Assembly (NCBI GenBank): GCA_032027145.1
Contig: JAVSMP010000001.1
Span: 3,539,116 to 3,603,115, forward strand
Length of the DNA stretch: 64,000 nt
Source of the DNA: Ignavibacterium sp.
Lineage (GTDB): Bacteria; Bacteroidota; Ignavibacteria; Ignavibacteriales; Ignavibacteriaceae
Direction: 5' to 3'
Part shown: one piece after another, positions 9,836 through 18,572 of the stretch
Numbering within the stretch: the first letter of the stretch is position 1
How the letters are laid out: the number at the start of each line of letters is the position of its first letter
Translations under genes and position numbers: made by a program
The notes under the pieces: model-generated
Seen by the model: only the letters and a program-made list of their open reading frames with translations
The model's database searches: none
What the model was told of the DNA's origin: nothing

Positions 9836-10407
9836 GAAAGCAGCACCTTCTTTATTTCTTTTTTCCCTGTTCCTTTAATAGATGAATACAAAAATAGATT
9901 CACATTAAATATCAGTTCAGGGAAATAATGGATTACTGACTTAACCCTTTTTGATACCTCGGATTGTTTCAGTTTATCCGATTTGTTAAGGATAACTTTA
10001 TAAGGCAGGTTAAGATCTCTTAACATTTGGTTAAGCTTTATATCAAGTTCAGTAGGATGATGTCTGCAGTCAATAATATGAAAGACTAAGACAATATTTT
10101 TTGATTCCGTAAAAAAATCATTTATCAATATACCCCATTTCTTACGATCTGCTTGGCTTACCTTAGCATAGCCATAACCCGGCAGATCAACCATAAAAAA
10201 ACTGGAGTCAATATCATAAAAATTTATTGAGCGGGTTTTACCCGGAGTTGAGCTGGTTTTAGCAAGGTTCTTCCGGTTAAAAAGTGAATTGATAAATGAA
10301 GATTTACCAACATTTGATCTTCCACATAAAACTATCTGAGGCAAATCAGATTTTGGCAAATCGGTCAGCTTATAAACTGAAGCTATAAAATTTTGTTTCT
10401 CGAACAT
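9823..10407 (-). CDS. engB: Ribosome biogenesis GTPase EngB/YsxC
   Basis: 194 residues, normal length. EngB is a GTPase needed for late assembly of the large ribosomal subunit. The G motifs are all present: G1 GRSNVGKSS at residues 29-37, a Thr-rich switch I (KTSSTPGKT), G3 DLPGYGYAK, and G4 NKSD. The gene follows rplQ, but a strong terminator ends just three bases before its ATG, and there is no ribosome binding site in that short gap. The start is nevertheless right for the family. Confidence 0.95.
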   Translation of the reverse strand: MFEKQNFIASVYKLTDLPKSDLPQIVLCGRSNVGKSSFINSLFNRKNLAKTSSTPGKTRSINFYDIDSSFFMVDLPGYGYAKVSQADRKKWGILINDFFTESKNIVLVFHIIDCRHHPTELDIKLNQMLRDLNLPYKVILNKSDKLKQSEVSKRVKSVIHYFPELIFNVNLFLYSSIKGTGKKEIKKVLLSLFN

Positions 10408-10410
10408 AAT

Positions 10411-10440
10411 AAAAAAGAGTAACCGGTATTCCGATTACTC
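10411..10440 (-). terminator. Intrinsic terminator after rplQ
   Basis: Minus-strand RNA GAGTAATCGG (from 10440) pairs fully with CCGGTTACTC (ending 10417), ten pairs including one G-U, with a four-base loop (AATA), followed at once by six T. It is 27 bases after the rplQ stop and closes the ribosomal block. It also abuts the engB start codon (10405-10407). Confidence 0.85.
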
Positions 10441-10467
10441 TCAAAATATAAAATTATCAATTGTTGA

Positions 10468-10956
10468 TTAATTTTTATCAGTGCTTTCAGAAACAACATT
10501 TGCTTCTTCAATTGCACTTTCAGATTTCTTTTCAGCTTTTTCTTTGGCTTTTAATTCCCTTTTCTCTTTTTGCTCTTCAGCTTTTTTGTTAGCAACATCA
10601 TTATAATCAACCAATTCCAAAATTGCCATTGGTGCTGCGTCGCCCATTCTACTGCCGAGTTTAACAACACGAGTAAAGCCGCCTGGTCTTTCACCAATCT
10701 TTGGTAAAATTTCTGCAAAAAGTTCCTTTACAACTTCTTTATCATTTATTACTGCCATAACTTGTCTGCGTACGTGAAGGTCATTTTTTCTGGCTTTAGT
10801 AATTAATTTTTCAACAAAAGTTCTGGCTTCTTTAGCTTTAGCTTCGGTGGTTCTAATCCGTTTATGTTTTAAAAGAGAAGTAGCCAGCGAGTTTAGCAAA
10901 GCTGCTCTATGACTGGCTGTTCTACCTAATTTTCTTCCTTTAACGTTGTGTCTCAT
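10468..10956 (-). CDS. rplQ: 50S ribosomal protein bL17
   Basis: 162 residues. The first ~118 are the L17 fold (start MRHNVKGRKLGRTASHR) that binds 23S rRNA near the exit tunnel. The remaining ~45 residues are a Lys/Glu/Ala-rich tail, from about NKKAEEQKEKRELKAKEKAE to the end, longer than the E. coli protein (127 residues). The tail is probably extended and charged. It is the last gene of the alpha group, 17 bases after rpoA, followed by a strong terminator. Confidence 0.97.
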   Translation of the reverse strand: MRHNVKGRKLGRTASHRAALLNSLATSLLKHKRIRTTEAKAKEARTFVEKLITKARKNDLHVRRQVMAVINDKEVVKELFAEILPKIGERPGGFTRVVKLGSRMGDAAPMAILELVDYNDVANKKAEEQKEKRELKAKEKAEKKSESAIEEANVVSESTDKN

Positions 10957-10973
10957 TTAATAACCCATTTAGA

Positions 10974-11969
10974 TTAATTTGAATCTGAATCTTCTTTAAG
11001 ATATTTATCTACATCCATTCCAAAATCAAGACCAAGATTTTCAACTATTTCCATCAATTCTGCCAAGGACTTTCTTCCGAAATTTCTGAACTTCAACATT
11101 TCCTGCTCATCTTTTCTAACAAGGTCAGCAAGATTTTTAATATTAGCAGCCTTTAAACAATTGTGAGATCTTACACTTAGTTCAAGATCGTCAACTGAAG
11201 TAAGAAGTACTTTTCTTATTCTTTCTGTCTCACTGTCTTTCTGGCTAACACTTTGCTCTTCTTCCTGTTCCATATCAAAGTTAATAAACAACTGAACATG
11301 TTCTTTTAAAATTTTTGCTGCCTGAGTTAATGCATCATCAGGTGTAATAGAACCATCAGTTGATATTTCCAAAGTAAGCTTTTCAAAATCGTTCTTATCA
11401 CCTATTCTAACGTTTTCTACAAAATACTTGACTAATTTTATAGGTGTAAATATTGAATCAATGGGAATCACACCAATTGTCTGGTCAGATGAAATATTTT
11501 CATTTGCTGGTACATAACCAACACCTTTACCAATTCTCAACTCTACATCAACTTTTGCATTCTTGTTTAAAGTAGCTATATGTAATTCCGGATTAAGAAT
11601 TTCAACTTCATTACTAACCTTTTGAATATCTGCTGCAGTCCACTCGCCAGGACCAGTCAAAGAAAGATCAATTTTACCTGGTTTCTTCGAAAGGAACTTC
11701 ATCCGGACTTGCTTGAGATTTAAAATAATCTCTGAAACATCTTCAACAATTCCCTCGATAGTTGTAAACTCGTGAAGCACACCACTAAATTTAACGGAAG
11801 TAATAGCTGCTCCCTGCAGAGACGATAAAAGTACTCTGCGGATAGAATTACCAAGTGTAACACCATAACCTCTTTCAAGTGGCTGTAATGTAAATCTTCC
11901 GTATGAATTTGTGTAATTAGATTCATCAAGAACAACAGATTCTGGCATCTTTAACGATGATACGCTCAT
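10974..11969 (-). CDS. rpoA: RNA polymerase alpha subunit
   Basis: 331 residues, standard length. The N-terminal domain (to about residue 235) dimerises and nucleates beta and beta-prime assembly. The motif LERGYGVTLGNSLRR-type is present as ERGYGVTLGNSIRRVLLSS. An acidic linker (EQEEEQSVSQKDSE) leads to the C-terminal domain with LSVRSHNCLKAANI and FGRKSLAEL, the helix-hairpin-helix parts that bind upstream promoter DNA. It lies between rpsD and rplQ as in most bacteria. Confidence 0.98.
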   Translation of the reverse strand: MSVSSLKMPESVVLDESNYTNSYGRFTLQPLERGYGVTLGNSIRRVLLSSLQGAAITSVKFSGVLHEFTTIEGIVEDVSEIILNLKQVRMKFLSKKPGKIDLSLTGPGEWTAADIQKVSNEVEILNPELHIATLNKNAKVDVELRIGKGVGYVPANENISSDQTIGVIPIDSIFTPIKLVKYFVENVRIGDKNDFEKLTLEISTDGSITPDDALTQAAKILKEHVQLFINFDMEQEEEQSVSQKDSETERIRKVLLTSVDDLELSVRSHNCLKAANIKNLADLVRKDEQEMLKFRNFGRKSLAELMEIVENLGLDFGMDVDKYLKEDSDSN

Positions 11970-12001
11970 TATTATCCTCTATCTTATTCTAATTAAAAAT
12001 T

Positions 12002-12628
12002 TTATTTCGAGTAAAGCTCAACTACTAATTGTTCATTAGCAATCAAAGGTACATCTGCTCTTTCCGGTATTTGAACAAAGGTTCCGGATAAAGAAGCTTT
12101 ATCAACTGTTAACCAGCTATATGTATGATCTTTTACTCTTTTAAGTGAATTATGGATTGCATCCAGTTTTTTGCTTTGATCTTTTATCTGTATGGCATCT
12201 CCTGCTCTTAACAGATAAGCCGGGATATCAACAAGAGAATTATTAACTAAAATATGTCTGTGTCTGATTAACTGTCTAGCCTGTTTACGTGATGATGCAA
12301 ATCCTAATCTGTAAACAACGTTATCTAATCTTCTCTCTAACAGTTTAATAAGGTTTTCTCCTGGAATTCCTTTTTGACTATTAGCCTTTTTATAATAATT
12401 TCTAAACTGAGTTTCCAACAAACCATATATTCTTTTAATTTTTTGTTTCTCTCTTAGCTGAACTCCGTATTCAGAAACCTTAGCTCTTCTGGAAAGCCCG
12501 TGTTGTCCGGGTGGATAATTTCTTTCTTCAAGCGGACATTTTTCAGTAAAACACTTTTGTCCTTTAAGGAAAAGTTTCTGTCTTTCTCTTCTACATAACT
12601 TACAAACTGAATCAGTGTATCTTGCCAT
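12002..12628 (-). CDS. rpsD: 30S ribosomal protein uS4
   Basis: 208 residues. uS4 binds the 5-prime domain of 16S rRNA early in assembly and often represses the alpha operon. The N-terminus keeps a zinc-type cysteine set (CKLC at residues 9-12, then Cys26 and Cys31), the ancestral C-plus form. The S4 RNA-binding domain follows, with [20 protein letters not shown] and GHILVN-like RHRHILVNN. It is in the usual order rpsM, rpsK, rpsD, rpoA. Confidence 0.98.
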   Translation of the reverse strand: MARYTDSVCKLCRRERQKLFLKGQKCFTEKCPLEERNYPPGQHGLSRRAKVSEYGVQLREKQKIKRIYGLLETQFRNYYKKANSQKGIPGENLIKLLERRLDNVVYRLGFASSRKQARQLIRHRHILVNNSLVDIPAYLLRAGDAIQIKDQSKKLDAIHNSLKRVKDHTYSWLTVDKASLSGTFVQIPERADVPLIANEQLVVELYSK

Positions 12629-12646
12629 TTAGTTAATCTCCATAAA

Positions 12647-13033
12647 TTAAACTCTTCTTTTCTTTGGTGGTCTGCATCCATTATGAGGAATTGGAGTAAC
12701 ATCCTTGATTGATGAGATAGTTAATCCTGCAGTGTGTAATGCTCTTATAGCTGCTTCTCTACCTGAGCCTGGTCCTTTAACAAAAACATCTATTTTTCTC
12801 ATTCCTAAATCATAAGCTTCTTTGGCAGCAGCTTCTGCTGAAACTTGTGCAGCAAACGGAGTGTTTTTTCTTGACCCCTTAAATCCATTTTTACCTGCAG
12901 ATGACCATGAGACAGTATTTCCGTAAATATCTGTAATAGTAACCAGAACATTATTAAAAGTTGCTTTAATATGTGCAACACCATTAGAATCTACGTGAGT
13001 TTTTTTCTTAACTTTTTTTACAGTTTTAGCCAA
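12647..13033 (-). CDS. rpsK: 30S ribosomal protein uS11
   Basis: 128 residues, standard length. uS11 sits on the platform of the small subunit near the mRNA exit path. Recognisable segments are [28 protein letters not shown] and the C-terminal [14 protein letters not shown]. It is 25 bases after rpsM and 18 bases before rpsD, consistent with one transcript. Confidence 0.98.
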   Translation of the reverse strand: MAKTVKKVKKKTHVDSNGVAHIKATFNNVLVTITDIYGNTVSWSSAGKNGFKGSRKNTPFAAQVSAEAAAKEAYDLGMRKIDVFVKGPGSGREAAIRALHTAGLTISSIKDVTPIPHNGCRPPKKRRV

Positions 13034-13058
13034 TGCTTAATCCTCCGTGTATCAAATA

Positions 13059-13442
13059 TTATTTCTTAGTAGGTACTTTTTTCTTACCAGCAACAGTTCT
13101 TCTTTTACCTTTTCTGGTTCTAGAATTTGTTCTTGTACGTTGACCTCTGACAGGTAAACTTTTACGATGTCTGATACCGCGGTAAGACCCAATATCCATC
13201 AATCTTTTAATATTCTGCTGCACTTCAGAACGCAAAGCTCCTTCAACACGATAATCTGCAGTGATAACTGCTCTTATTTCTGCAATCTCTTCATCAGTCA
13301 GTTCCGCAACTTTTTTAAGCGGATTAACTTTAGCTTTTTCTAAAATCTGTGCAGCTACAAATTCACCAATACCATAAATGTATTGTAAACCGTATAACAC
13401 CTTTTTATTTTTTGGTAAATCAACTCCAGCTATACGAGCCAA
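13059..13442 (-). CDS. rpsM: 30S ribosomal protein uS13
   Basis: 127 residues. uS13 is in the head of the small subunit, contacts 5S-side bridges of the large subunit and its tail reaches the P-site tRNA. The start [15 protein letters not shown] and the conserved [19 protein letters not shown] are diagnostic. The very basic C-terminus ends in repeated Lys. It follows rpmJ closely in the alpha group. Confidence 0.98.
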   Translation of the reverse strand: MARIAGVDLPKNKKVLYGLQYIYGIGEFVAAQILEKAKVNPLKKVAELTDEEIAEIRAVITADYRVEGALRSEVQQNIKRLMDIGSYRGIRHRKSLPVRGQRTRTNSRTRKGKRRTVAGKKKVPTKK

Positions 13443-13460
13443 TGATATACTCCTTTGTTT

Positions 13461-13574
13461 TTAACCTTGTCTTTGTTTGTGTTTAGGGTTTTTGCAAATA
13501 ACTCTTACAACACCCTTGCGTTTAATAATTTTACATTTATCGCAAATCTTTTTTACAGAAGCTCTGACTTTCAT
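13461..13574 (-). CDS. rpmJ: 50S ribosomal protein bL36
   Basis: A 37-residue protein starting [15 protein letters not shown] from the ATG at 13572-13574, with stop TAA at 13461-13463. The zinc ribbon is intact: Cys11, Cys14, Cys27 and His32. bL36 binds 23S rRNA near the factor-binding region. It lies 11 bases after infA and 18 bases before rpsM, the standard bacterial position. Confidence 0.97.
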   Translation of the reverse strand: MKVRASVKKICDKCKIIKRKGVVRVICKNPKHKQRQG

Positions 13575-13585
13575 TTTGCTTATTC

Positions 13586-13804
13586 CTATTTATACCTGTA
13601 GGTAATTCTGCCTTTTGTTAAATCGTACGGAGAAAGTTCTATAGAGACCTTATCTCCAATCAAAATTTTTATAAAGTGCATTCTCATTTTACCGGAAATA
13701 TGTGCTAGTATTTCATGTCCATTATCAAGTTTAACTCTAAAAGTTGCATTTGGTAATGTATCTGTAATTATACCGTCTATTTTAATTGGACCTTGTTTTG
13801 CCAT
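13586..13804 (-). CDS. infA: Translation initiation factor IF-1
   Basis: 72 residues, a single OB fold that occupies the A site of the small subunit during initiation. Conserved segments are [20 protein letters not shown] and [21 protein letters not shown]. Its start abuts the map stop codon with no gap, so translation may be coupled. Confidence 0.98.
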   Translation of the reverse strand: MAKQGPIKIDGIITDTLPNATFRVKLDNGHEILAHISGKMRMHFIKILIGDKVSIELSPYDLTKGRITYRYK

Positions 13805-14566
13805 CTAACAAACTGTTAAGATTTCCGGCTTATTATTATTTATTAAAACTGTATGTTCAAAATGTGCTGATGTTGATCCATCTGATGTTAAAATTGTCCA
13901 TTTATCATTTGCAGTTAAAACATCATACTTTCCGGCATTAACCATTGGTTCAATTGCTAAAGTCATTCCGTTTTTTAATTTGGGACCTGTGCCTTTTTTC
14001 CCAAAATTCGGGATTGACGGTTCTTCGTGTAAATATTTTCCTACGCCATGACCACACAGATCTCTGACTACCGAAAAACCATTTGCTTCAACATATTTCT
14101 GAACTGCAAATGAAATATCATGAACCCGATTTCCATCAATTGCCTGTTCAATACCAAGATATAAAGAACGCTCCGTTACTTCCATCAATTTTTTCTTTTC
14201 ATCGCTAACTTCACCAATCGCAACGCTTAATGCAGCATCACCAAAGTAACCATTTTTAACAACACCAATATCAATAGAAATCAGATCACCATCTTTCAAA
14301 ACTCTAAAACCAGGAATACCATGAACAACCTCTTCATTAACTGAAGTACAAATTGAACCTGGATAATCAGGTGCCCCACCTTGTGAATACCCTTTAAAAG
14401 CCGGTCTTGCATCATTACTTAAAATATAATCTTCAGCTATTCTGTCCAGTTCTAAAGTTGTAATCCCCACTTTAACATTTACTTTAAGAAGCTGAAGTGT
14501 TTCTGCAACAATTTTACAGCTTTCTCTTATGTAATCAATCTCTTTTTTAGATTTAATTAAAATCAC
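13805..14566 (-). CDS. map: Methionine aminopeptidase type I
   Basis: 253 residues. It removes the initiator methionine from nascent proteins. All catalytic residues are in place: His82 in VVHGIPG, Asp99 and Asp110 (ISIDIGV and GYFGDAA), His173 in GHGVGKYLHEEP, Glu206 in AIEPMV and Glu237 in HFEHT. It is the short form without an N-terminal zinc-finger extension. It lies six bases after secY and directly before infA. Confidence 0.98.
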   Translation of the reverse strand: MILIKSKKEIDYIRESCKIVAETLQLLKVNVKVGITTLELDRIAEDYILSNDARPAFKGYSQGGAPDYPGSICTSVNEEVVHGIPGFRVLKDGDLISIDIGVVKNGYFGDAALSVAIGEVSDEKKKLMEVTERSLYLGIEQAIDGNRVHDISFAVQKYVEANGFSVVRDLCGHGVGKYLHEEPSIPNFGKKGTGPKLKNGMTLAIEPMVNAGKYDVLTANDKWTILTSDGSTSAHFEHTVLINNNKPEILTVC

Positions 14567-14572
14567 GAAAAA

Positions 14573-15907
14573 CTATCTACGACCTTTAACCTTACCGGAT
14601 TTCATAAATCCATCATAATGTCTCATCAATAAATGAGATTCGATCTGTTGTAAAGTATCTAATGCAACACCAACAACAATCAATAAACTTGTTCCGCCAA
14701 AAAACTGTGCAAAATTGCTCGAAACTCCCCAACCAGCAACAAATGCTGGAAGTATTGCAATAATTGCCAGAAAGATAGAACCAGGTAAAGTAATCTTTGT
14801 TAAAATATTATCAATAAAATCAGAGGTTTGCTTTCCGGGTCTGATACCAGGAATAAAACCACCTTGCTTCTTCATATTATCAGCAACATCTTTTGGATTA
14901 AATGCAATTGCTGTATAAAAATATGTAAAGAATATAATCATCAACGCATAGAAAAATGAATAAATTGGTGATGTAAATACAAAGTATCTTGCAAGATTTT
15001 GCAAAAACTCATTGTCAGGGAAAAATGATAAAACTGTCCCGGGTATAAACATTATAGACTGTGCGAAAATTATGGGCATTACACCAGCAGTATTAACTCT
15101 TAATGGAATATATTGAGTTACTCCGCCGTAAACTTTTCTTCCAACAACTCTTTTTGCATACTGTACAGGAATTTTTCTTGTACCTTGAGTTACAAGAACA
15201 ACACCTGCAATAATAAAAAACATAAAAGCTAAAATTATTATCTCGATTATTATTGACCTTTGTCCTGCTGAAATCAACTGATATTCCTCATGAACAGCAA
15301 CCGGGAACCGTGCTATAATACCAATAAAGATTATAAGAGAAATTCCATTGCCAATTCCTTTATCGGTAATCTGTTCACCCATCCACATCATAAACATAGT
15401 GCCTGAAGTTAGAATAATAATGGTAGACATAACCCAGCCAAAGCCCTGAACTGGTTCTGGAACAATAGGTGTTCCCTGAACATTAATATTCAGCAATCTT
15501 ATTGTAACTCCCCAAGCCTGCATTGCAGAAATAATAACTGTCAAATACCTGGTAAGTTGGGTAATTTTCTTCCTTCCTTCTTCACCTTCCTGTTGCAATT
15601 TCTGAAAGTACGGTACAACAGCACCCATTAGCTGTAAGATAATTGATGCAGAAATGTACGGCATAATACCAAGAGCAAAAATTGCTGCATTTGAAAATGC
15701 ACCACCTACAAAAAGATCAAATAATCCGAAAAGATTATCTGAAGAAGCATTTTTCATACTCTCGGATAATAAAACCGTATCCACTCCGGGAATAGTTAAA
15801 TGTGAACCAAGTCTAACAATAATCAGTATAGACAGTGTGTAAATAATCCGCTGTCTGAGTTCATTGATTTTGAAAATATTTCTAAAAGTATCTGTAAATC
15901 TTGACAT
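14573..15907 (-). CDS. secY: Protein translocase channel subunit SecY
   Basis: 444 residues with about ten membrane segments. SecY forms the pore for protein export and membrane insertion with SecE and SecG. Conserved parts include GSHLTIPGVD at the start, SIILQLMGAVVPYFQ, GTRKIPVQYAKR and the cytoplasmic loop FNPKDVADNMKKQGGFIPGIRPG that contacts ribosome and SecA. It is in the standard spc position after rplO. Confidence 0.98.
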   Translation of the reverse strand: MSRFTDTFRNIFKINELRQRIIYTLSILIIVRLGSHLTIPGVDTVLLSESMKNASSDNLFGLFDLFVGGAFSNAAIFALGIMPYISASIILQLMGAVVPYFQKLQQEGEEGRKKITQLTRYLTVIISAMQAWGVTIRLLNINVQGTPIVPEPVQGFGWVMSTIIILTSGTMFMMWMGEQITDKGIGNGISLIIFIGIIARFPVAVHEEYQLISAGQRSIIIEIIILAFMFFIIAGVVLVTQGTRKIPVQYAKRVVGRKVYGGVTQYIPLRVNTAGVMPIIFAQSIMFIPGTVLSFFPDNEFLQNLARYFVFTSPIYSFFYALMIIFFTYFYTAIAFNPKDVADNMKKQGGFIPGIRPGKQTSDFIDNILTKITLPGSIFLAIIAILPAFVAGWGVSSNFAQFFGGTSLLIVVGVALDTLQQIESHLLMRHYDGFMKSGKVKGRR

Positions 15908-15916
15908 TTGTATTAA

Positions 15917-16375
15917 CTAAATCTTAGTGATAGAGCCACCAGCTGCTTCAATTTTTTGTTGAGCTGATTTACTGAAATCATTAACTGTTAAATCGAGTTT
16001 AGTTTTTATATCGCCTTTGCCTAAAACCTTAATTGGTTTTTTTGTACTCGAAACCAATCCCAGCTTTTTAAGTTCTTGAGCATTTAATTTCTGATCTGTA
16101 ATCTTATTAAGATCAACTAACTTCTGTAATGCGTTCAAATTAACTACCTGATACTCAACTTTAAAGATATTTGTAAATCCAAATTTTGGTATTCTTCTTT
16201 GTAAAGGCATCTGTCCGCCTTCAAACCAGGCTTTATGTTTTGCACCTGATCTTGAGAGCTGACCATTTCTACCCCTTGTAGATTGCTGCCCGTGTCCGGA
16301 GCCTTCGCCTCGCCCGACTCTTTTACGATTTTTTTTAGAACCTTTTGCGTATTTAAGATTACTTAGAATGTCCAT
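15917..16375 (-). CDS. rplO: 50S ribosomal protein uL15
   Basis: 152 residues. uL15 threads a basic Gly-rich N-terminal arm into 23S rRNA; here it is KKNRKRVGRGEGSGHGQQST with RGRNGQLSRSG. The globular domain ends with the usual SAQQKIEAAGGSI. It is 11 bases after rpmD and nine before secY. Confidence 0.97.
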   Translation of the reverse strand: MDILSNLKYAKGSKKNRKRVGRGEGSGHGQQSTRGRNGQLSRSGAKHKAWFEGGQMPLQRRIPKFGFTNIFKVEYQVVNLNALQKLVDLNKITDQKLNAQELKKLGLVSSTKKPIKVLGKGDIKTKLDLTVNDFSKSAQQKIEAAGGSITKI

Positions 16376-16386
16376 TATAAACCTTA

Positions 16387-16572
16387 TTAATCTTTTAATT
16401 CTTCAACTTTTACTAGATGAACTACTTTCTTAATCATACCTCTTATTTGCGGAGTATCATTATGAATTTTTTGCCAATTTGGTCTTCCTAATCCTAAAGC
16501 TTCAATAGTAGCTTTTTGATTTTTTGGTCTATCAATCACGCTTCTTGTTTGTGTTATTTTAATTTTTCCCAT
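16387..16572 (-). CDS. rpmD: 50S ribosomal protein uL30
   Basis: 61 residues, normal for the bacterial form. It contains IKITQTRSVIDRPKNQKATIEALGLG, shown here only in part by the conserved QKATIEALGLGR, and ends in MIKKVVHLVKVEEL. It binds 23S rRNA and lies between rpsE and rplO in the usual spc order. Confidence 0.96.
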   Translation of the reverse strand: MGKIKITQTRSVIDRPKNQKATIEALGLGRPNWQKIHNDTPQIRGMIKKVVHLVKVEELKD

Positions 16573-16579
16573 TATATCC

Positions 16580-17092
16580 TCAGTTAGAAGAAATGAACAA
16601 ATCTTTTACGGTGATGCCTCTTTTACTTGCCATTTTTCTCGCATCAATTTGCTGCATTAAACCATTAAGTGTTGCTTTAACCTGATTATGAGGATTGCTA
16701 GATCCCAGTGATTTAGTAAGGATATCGGTTATTCCTGCAGCCTCTAATACAGCTCTTACTCCGCCGCCGGCGATAAGACCGGTACCAGGAGATGCAGGTT
16801 TTAATAAAACCTTTCCAGCGCCAAATTTTCCTAAGATTTCATGCGCTACTGTTCCTTTAATAATAGAAACCTTAACAACATTTTTTTTGGCATCATCAAT
16901 TCCTTTAGAAATAGCGTCGGTAACTTCATTAGCTTTTCCAAGCCCAACTCCAACAACACCATTACCATTTCCAACAACGACTATTGCGTTAAAACTGAAT
17001 CTTCGCCCACCTTTAACAACTTTAGCAACTCTGTTAATGTGAACAACTTTTTCTTTAAGTCCTTCAGTCTCAGTTGATTTTACAGCTTTCAA
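16580..17092 (-). CDS. rpsE: 30S ribosomal protein uS5
   Basis: 170 residues from a TTG at 17090-17092. This start is chosen because GGAG lies five bases upstream (17098-17101). An earlier in-frame TTG at 17107 lacks such a site. uS5 helps form the mRNA entry channel and affects decoding accuracy. The double-stranded RNA-binding region reads [20 protein letters not shown], and the C-terminal part has [21 protein letters not shown]. The gene follows tRNA-Gln by 46 bases rather than rplR directly, so its mRNA 5-prime end may be set by tRNA processing. Confidence 0.94.
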   Translation of the reverse strand: MKAVKSTETEGLKEKVVHINRVAKVVKGGRRFSFNAIVVVGNGNGVVGVGLGKANEVTDAISKGIDDAKKNVVKVSIIKGTVAHEILGKFGAGKVLLKPASPGTGLIAGGGVRAVLEAAGITDILTKSLGSSNPHNQVKATLNGLMQQIDARKMASKRGITVKDLFISSN

Positions 17093-17138
17093 ATAAACTC
17101 CAAACAATCATTAATTAAAAAAAAATTTCTAAACACTT

Positions 17139-17212
17139 TGGCTGCCGGAAGAGGACTCGAACCTCTACAGACGCCTCCAAAGGGCGTAGTCCTGCCATTA
17201 GACGATCCGGCA
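17139..17212 (-). tRNA. tRNA-Gln (anticodon TTG), CCA encoded, inside the spc operon
   Basis: The 74-base minus-strand sequence folds as a full cloverleaf. The acceptor arm TGCCGGA pairs with TCCGGCA, with discriminator G and an encoded CCA (17139-17141). The anticodon arm ACGCC-CTTTGGA-GGCGT has TTG at the anticodon, and the T arm is AGAGG-TTCGAGT-CCTCT. The U1-A72 first pair is typical of glutamine tRNAs. It begins four bases after the rplR stop and ends 46 bases before the rpsE start, so it must be cut from the ribosomal transcript unless it has a private promoter. Confidence 0.95.
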
Positions 17213-17216
17213 ATTA

Positions 17217-17582
17217 TCAGAATTTTAAACCTGCCTCACGGGCTCCTTCTGCAACAGCCTGAATTCTGCCGTGATATTTGTAACCGTTACGATCAAAAAC
17301 AACACTTGATATTTTCTTTTCCAATGCTTTTCTTGCCACCAGATTTCCTACCAGTTTACTTTTGGAAATTTTACCTTTGGCATTTTTAATTTCTTCGATT
17401 AATTCTTTTGATAATGAAGAAGCAGCAACTAAAGTATTTCCGGTAGCATCATCAATTATCTGTGCATAAACCTGATTTAAACTTCTATAAACAGAAAGTC
17501 TGGGCATTTCAGATGTACCAGATATTTTTTTTCTTAATCTGGTCTTTGATCTTAATCTTAAATTATTATTTTTCTTAATCAT
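17217..17582 (-). CDS. rplR: 50S ribosomal protein uL18
   Basis: 121 residues, standard length. uL18 binds 5S rRNA together with uL5. Conserved parts are RLSVYRSLNQVYAQIIDD, TLVAASSL and the C-terminal FDRNGYKYHGRIQAVAEGAREAG. The next element on the transcript, four bases after the stop, is tRNA-Gln. Confidence 0.97.
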   Translation of the reverse strand: MIKKNNNLRLRSKTRLRKKISGTSEMPRLSVYRSLNQVYAQIIDDATGNTLVAASSLSKELIEEIKNAKGKISKSKLVGNLVARKALEKKISSVVFDRNGYKYHGRIQAVAEGAREAGLKF

Positions 17583-17605
17583 ATTACTCTTTAACTCCGT
17601 TAGAA

Positions 17606-18145
17606 TTACTTACCAGCAGTTTTACCAGCTTTTCTTAAAATTTGTTCACCAGAGTATTTAATTCCTTTTCCTTTATACGGCTCTGGTTTTCTTATTGATC
17701 TTAGTTTTGCTGCAACCTGTCCAACTAACTGTTTATCTATTCCTGATATCACAATCTGAGTTTGAGTTGGAGTTTCGATTTTAATTTCAGCAGGCGGCAT
17801 GAAATAAATCGGATGCGAGTAACCCATATTTAACAGCAGATTAGTTCCTTTAAGTTCTACTCTGTATCCAACTCCAACAATATCTAGAACTTTCTTATAC
17901 CCAGAAGTTACACCAATAATCATATTCTGTACTAATGCACGTGTTAAGCCATGCAAAGCTTTGTTTGTTTTCTGATCATCAGGTCTTTTAACTTCAAGAT
18001 TAGAATCTTTCAGCTCCAACTTCATATTGGGATGAATAGCTCTTTGAAGCTCTCCTTTGGGACCTTTAATTTTAACAATACTACCATCAATGGTAACTGT
18101 TACCCCTTTAGGGATTTCAATTATTTTTTTACCGATTCTAGACAC
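17606..18145 (-). CDS. rplF: 50S ribosomal protein uL6
   Basis: 179 residues. uL6 lies near the factor-binding site and sarcin-ricin loop. It starts MSRIGKKIIEIPKGVTV and carries the family signature near the end, KPEPYKGKGIKYSGEQILRK. It is 19 bases after rpsH and 23 before rplR. Confidence 0.98.
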   Translation of the reverse strand: MSRIGKKIIEIPKGVTVTIDGSIVKIKGPKGELQRAIHPNMKLELKDSNLEVKRPDDQKTNKALHGLTRALVQNMIIGVTSGYKKVLDIVGVGYRVELKGTNLLLNMGYSHPIYFMPPAEIKIETPTQTQIVISGIDKQLVGQVAAKLRSIRKPEPYKGKGIKYSGEQILRKAGKTAGK

Positions 18146-18164
18146 TTTTTTACTCCATCAAAAA

Positions 18165-18560
18165 TTACCAAATGTAGCAAATTACTTCACCACCAATTGA
18201 CTGATTTCTAGCTTCTTTATCAGTCATCAATCCTTTAGAAGTTGAAATTACTGCAGTACCCAGGCCATTTAAAACTCTGGGCAGTTTTTCGGAATCCTTA
18301 TAAATTCTTAAACCCGGTTTGCTGATTCTTTTCAAACCAGTAATAGCAGAAGACCCATCTCTGTATTTTAAATGAATTTTAATAACATTTTGTTTAGCAT
18401 CTTCAATCAAAGAAAAATCGTGGATATAATTTTCTCTTTTAAGAATTTCAGCTAACCCTACTTTCATCTTTGAAGCAGGAATTTCTACTCTTAGTTTTTT
18501 TGCTTTAGCAGCATTTCCAATTCTAACTAAAAAATCTGATATCGGATCAGTAACTGGCAT
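18165..18560 (-). CDS. rpsH: 30S ribosomal protein uS8
   Basis: 131 residues. uS8 binds helix 21 of 16S rRNA and in many bacteria represses the spc operon by binding its mRNA. The start is [17 protein letters not shown] and the C-terminal rRNA-binding motif reads [17 protein letters not shown]. The order rpsN, rpsH, rplF is standard. Confidence 0.98.
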   Translation of the reverse strand: MPVTDPISDFLVRIGNAAKAKKLRVEIPASKMKVGLAEILKRENYIHDFSLIEDAKQNVIKIHLKYRDGSSAITGLKRISKPGLRIYKDSEKLPRVLNGLGTAVISTSKGLMTDKEARNQSIGGEVICYIW

Positions 18561-18572
18561 ATTATTATACTC

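Noticed and set aside
17138-17389. An 83-residue plus-strand open frame beginning at 17138
   Set aside because: It crosses tRNA-Gln and lies antisense to rplR; it is a shadow of those genes.
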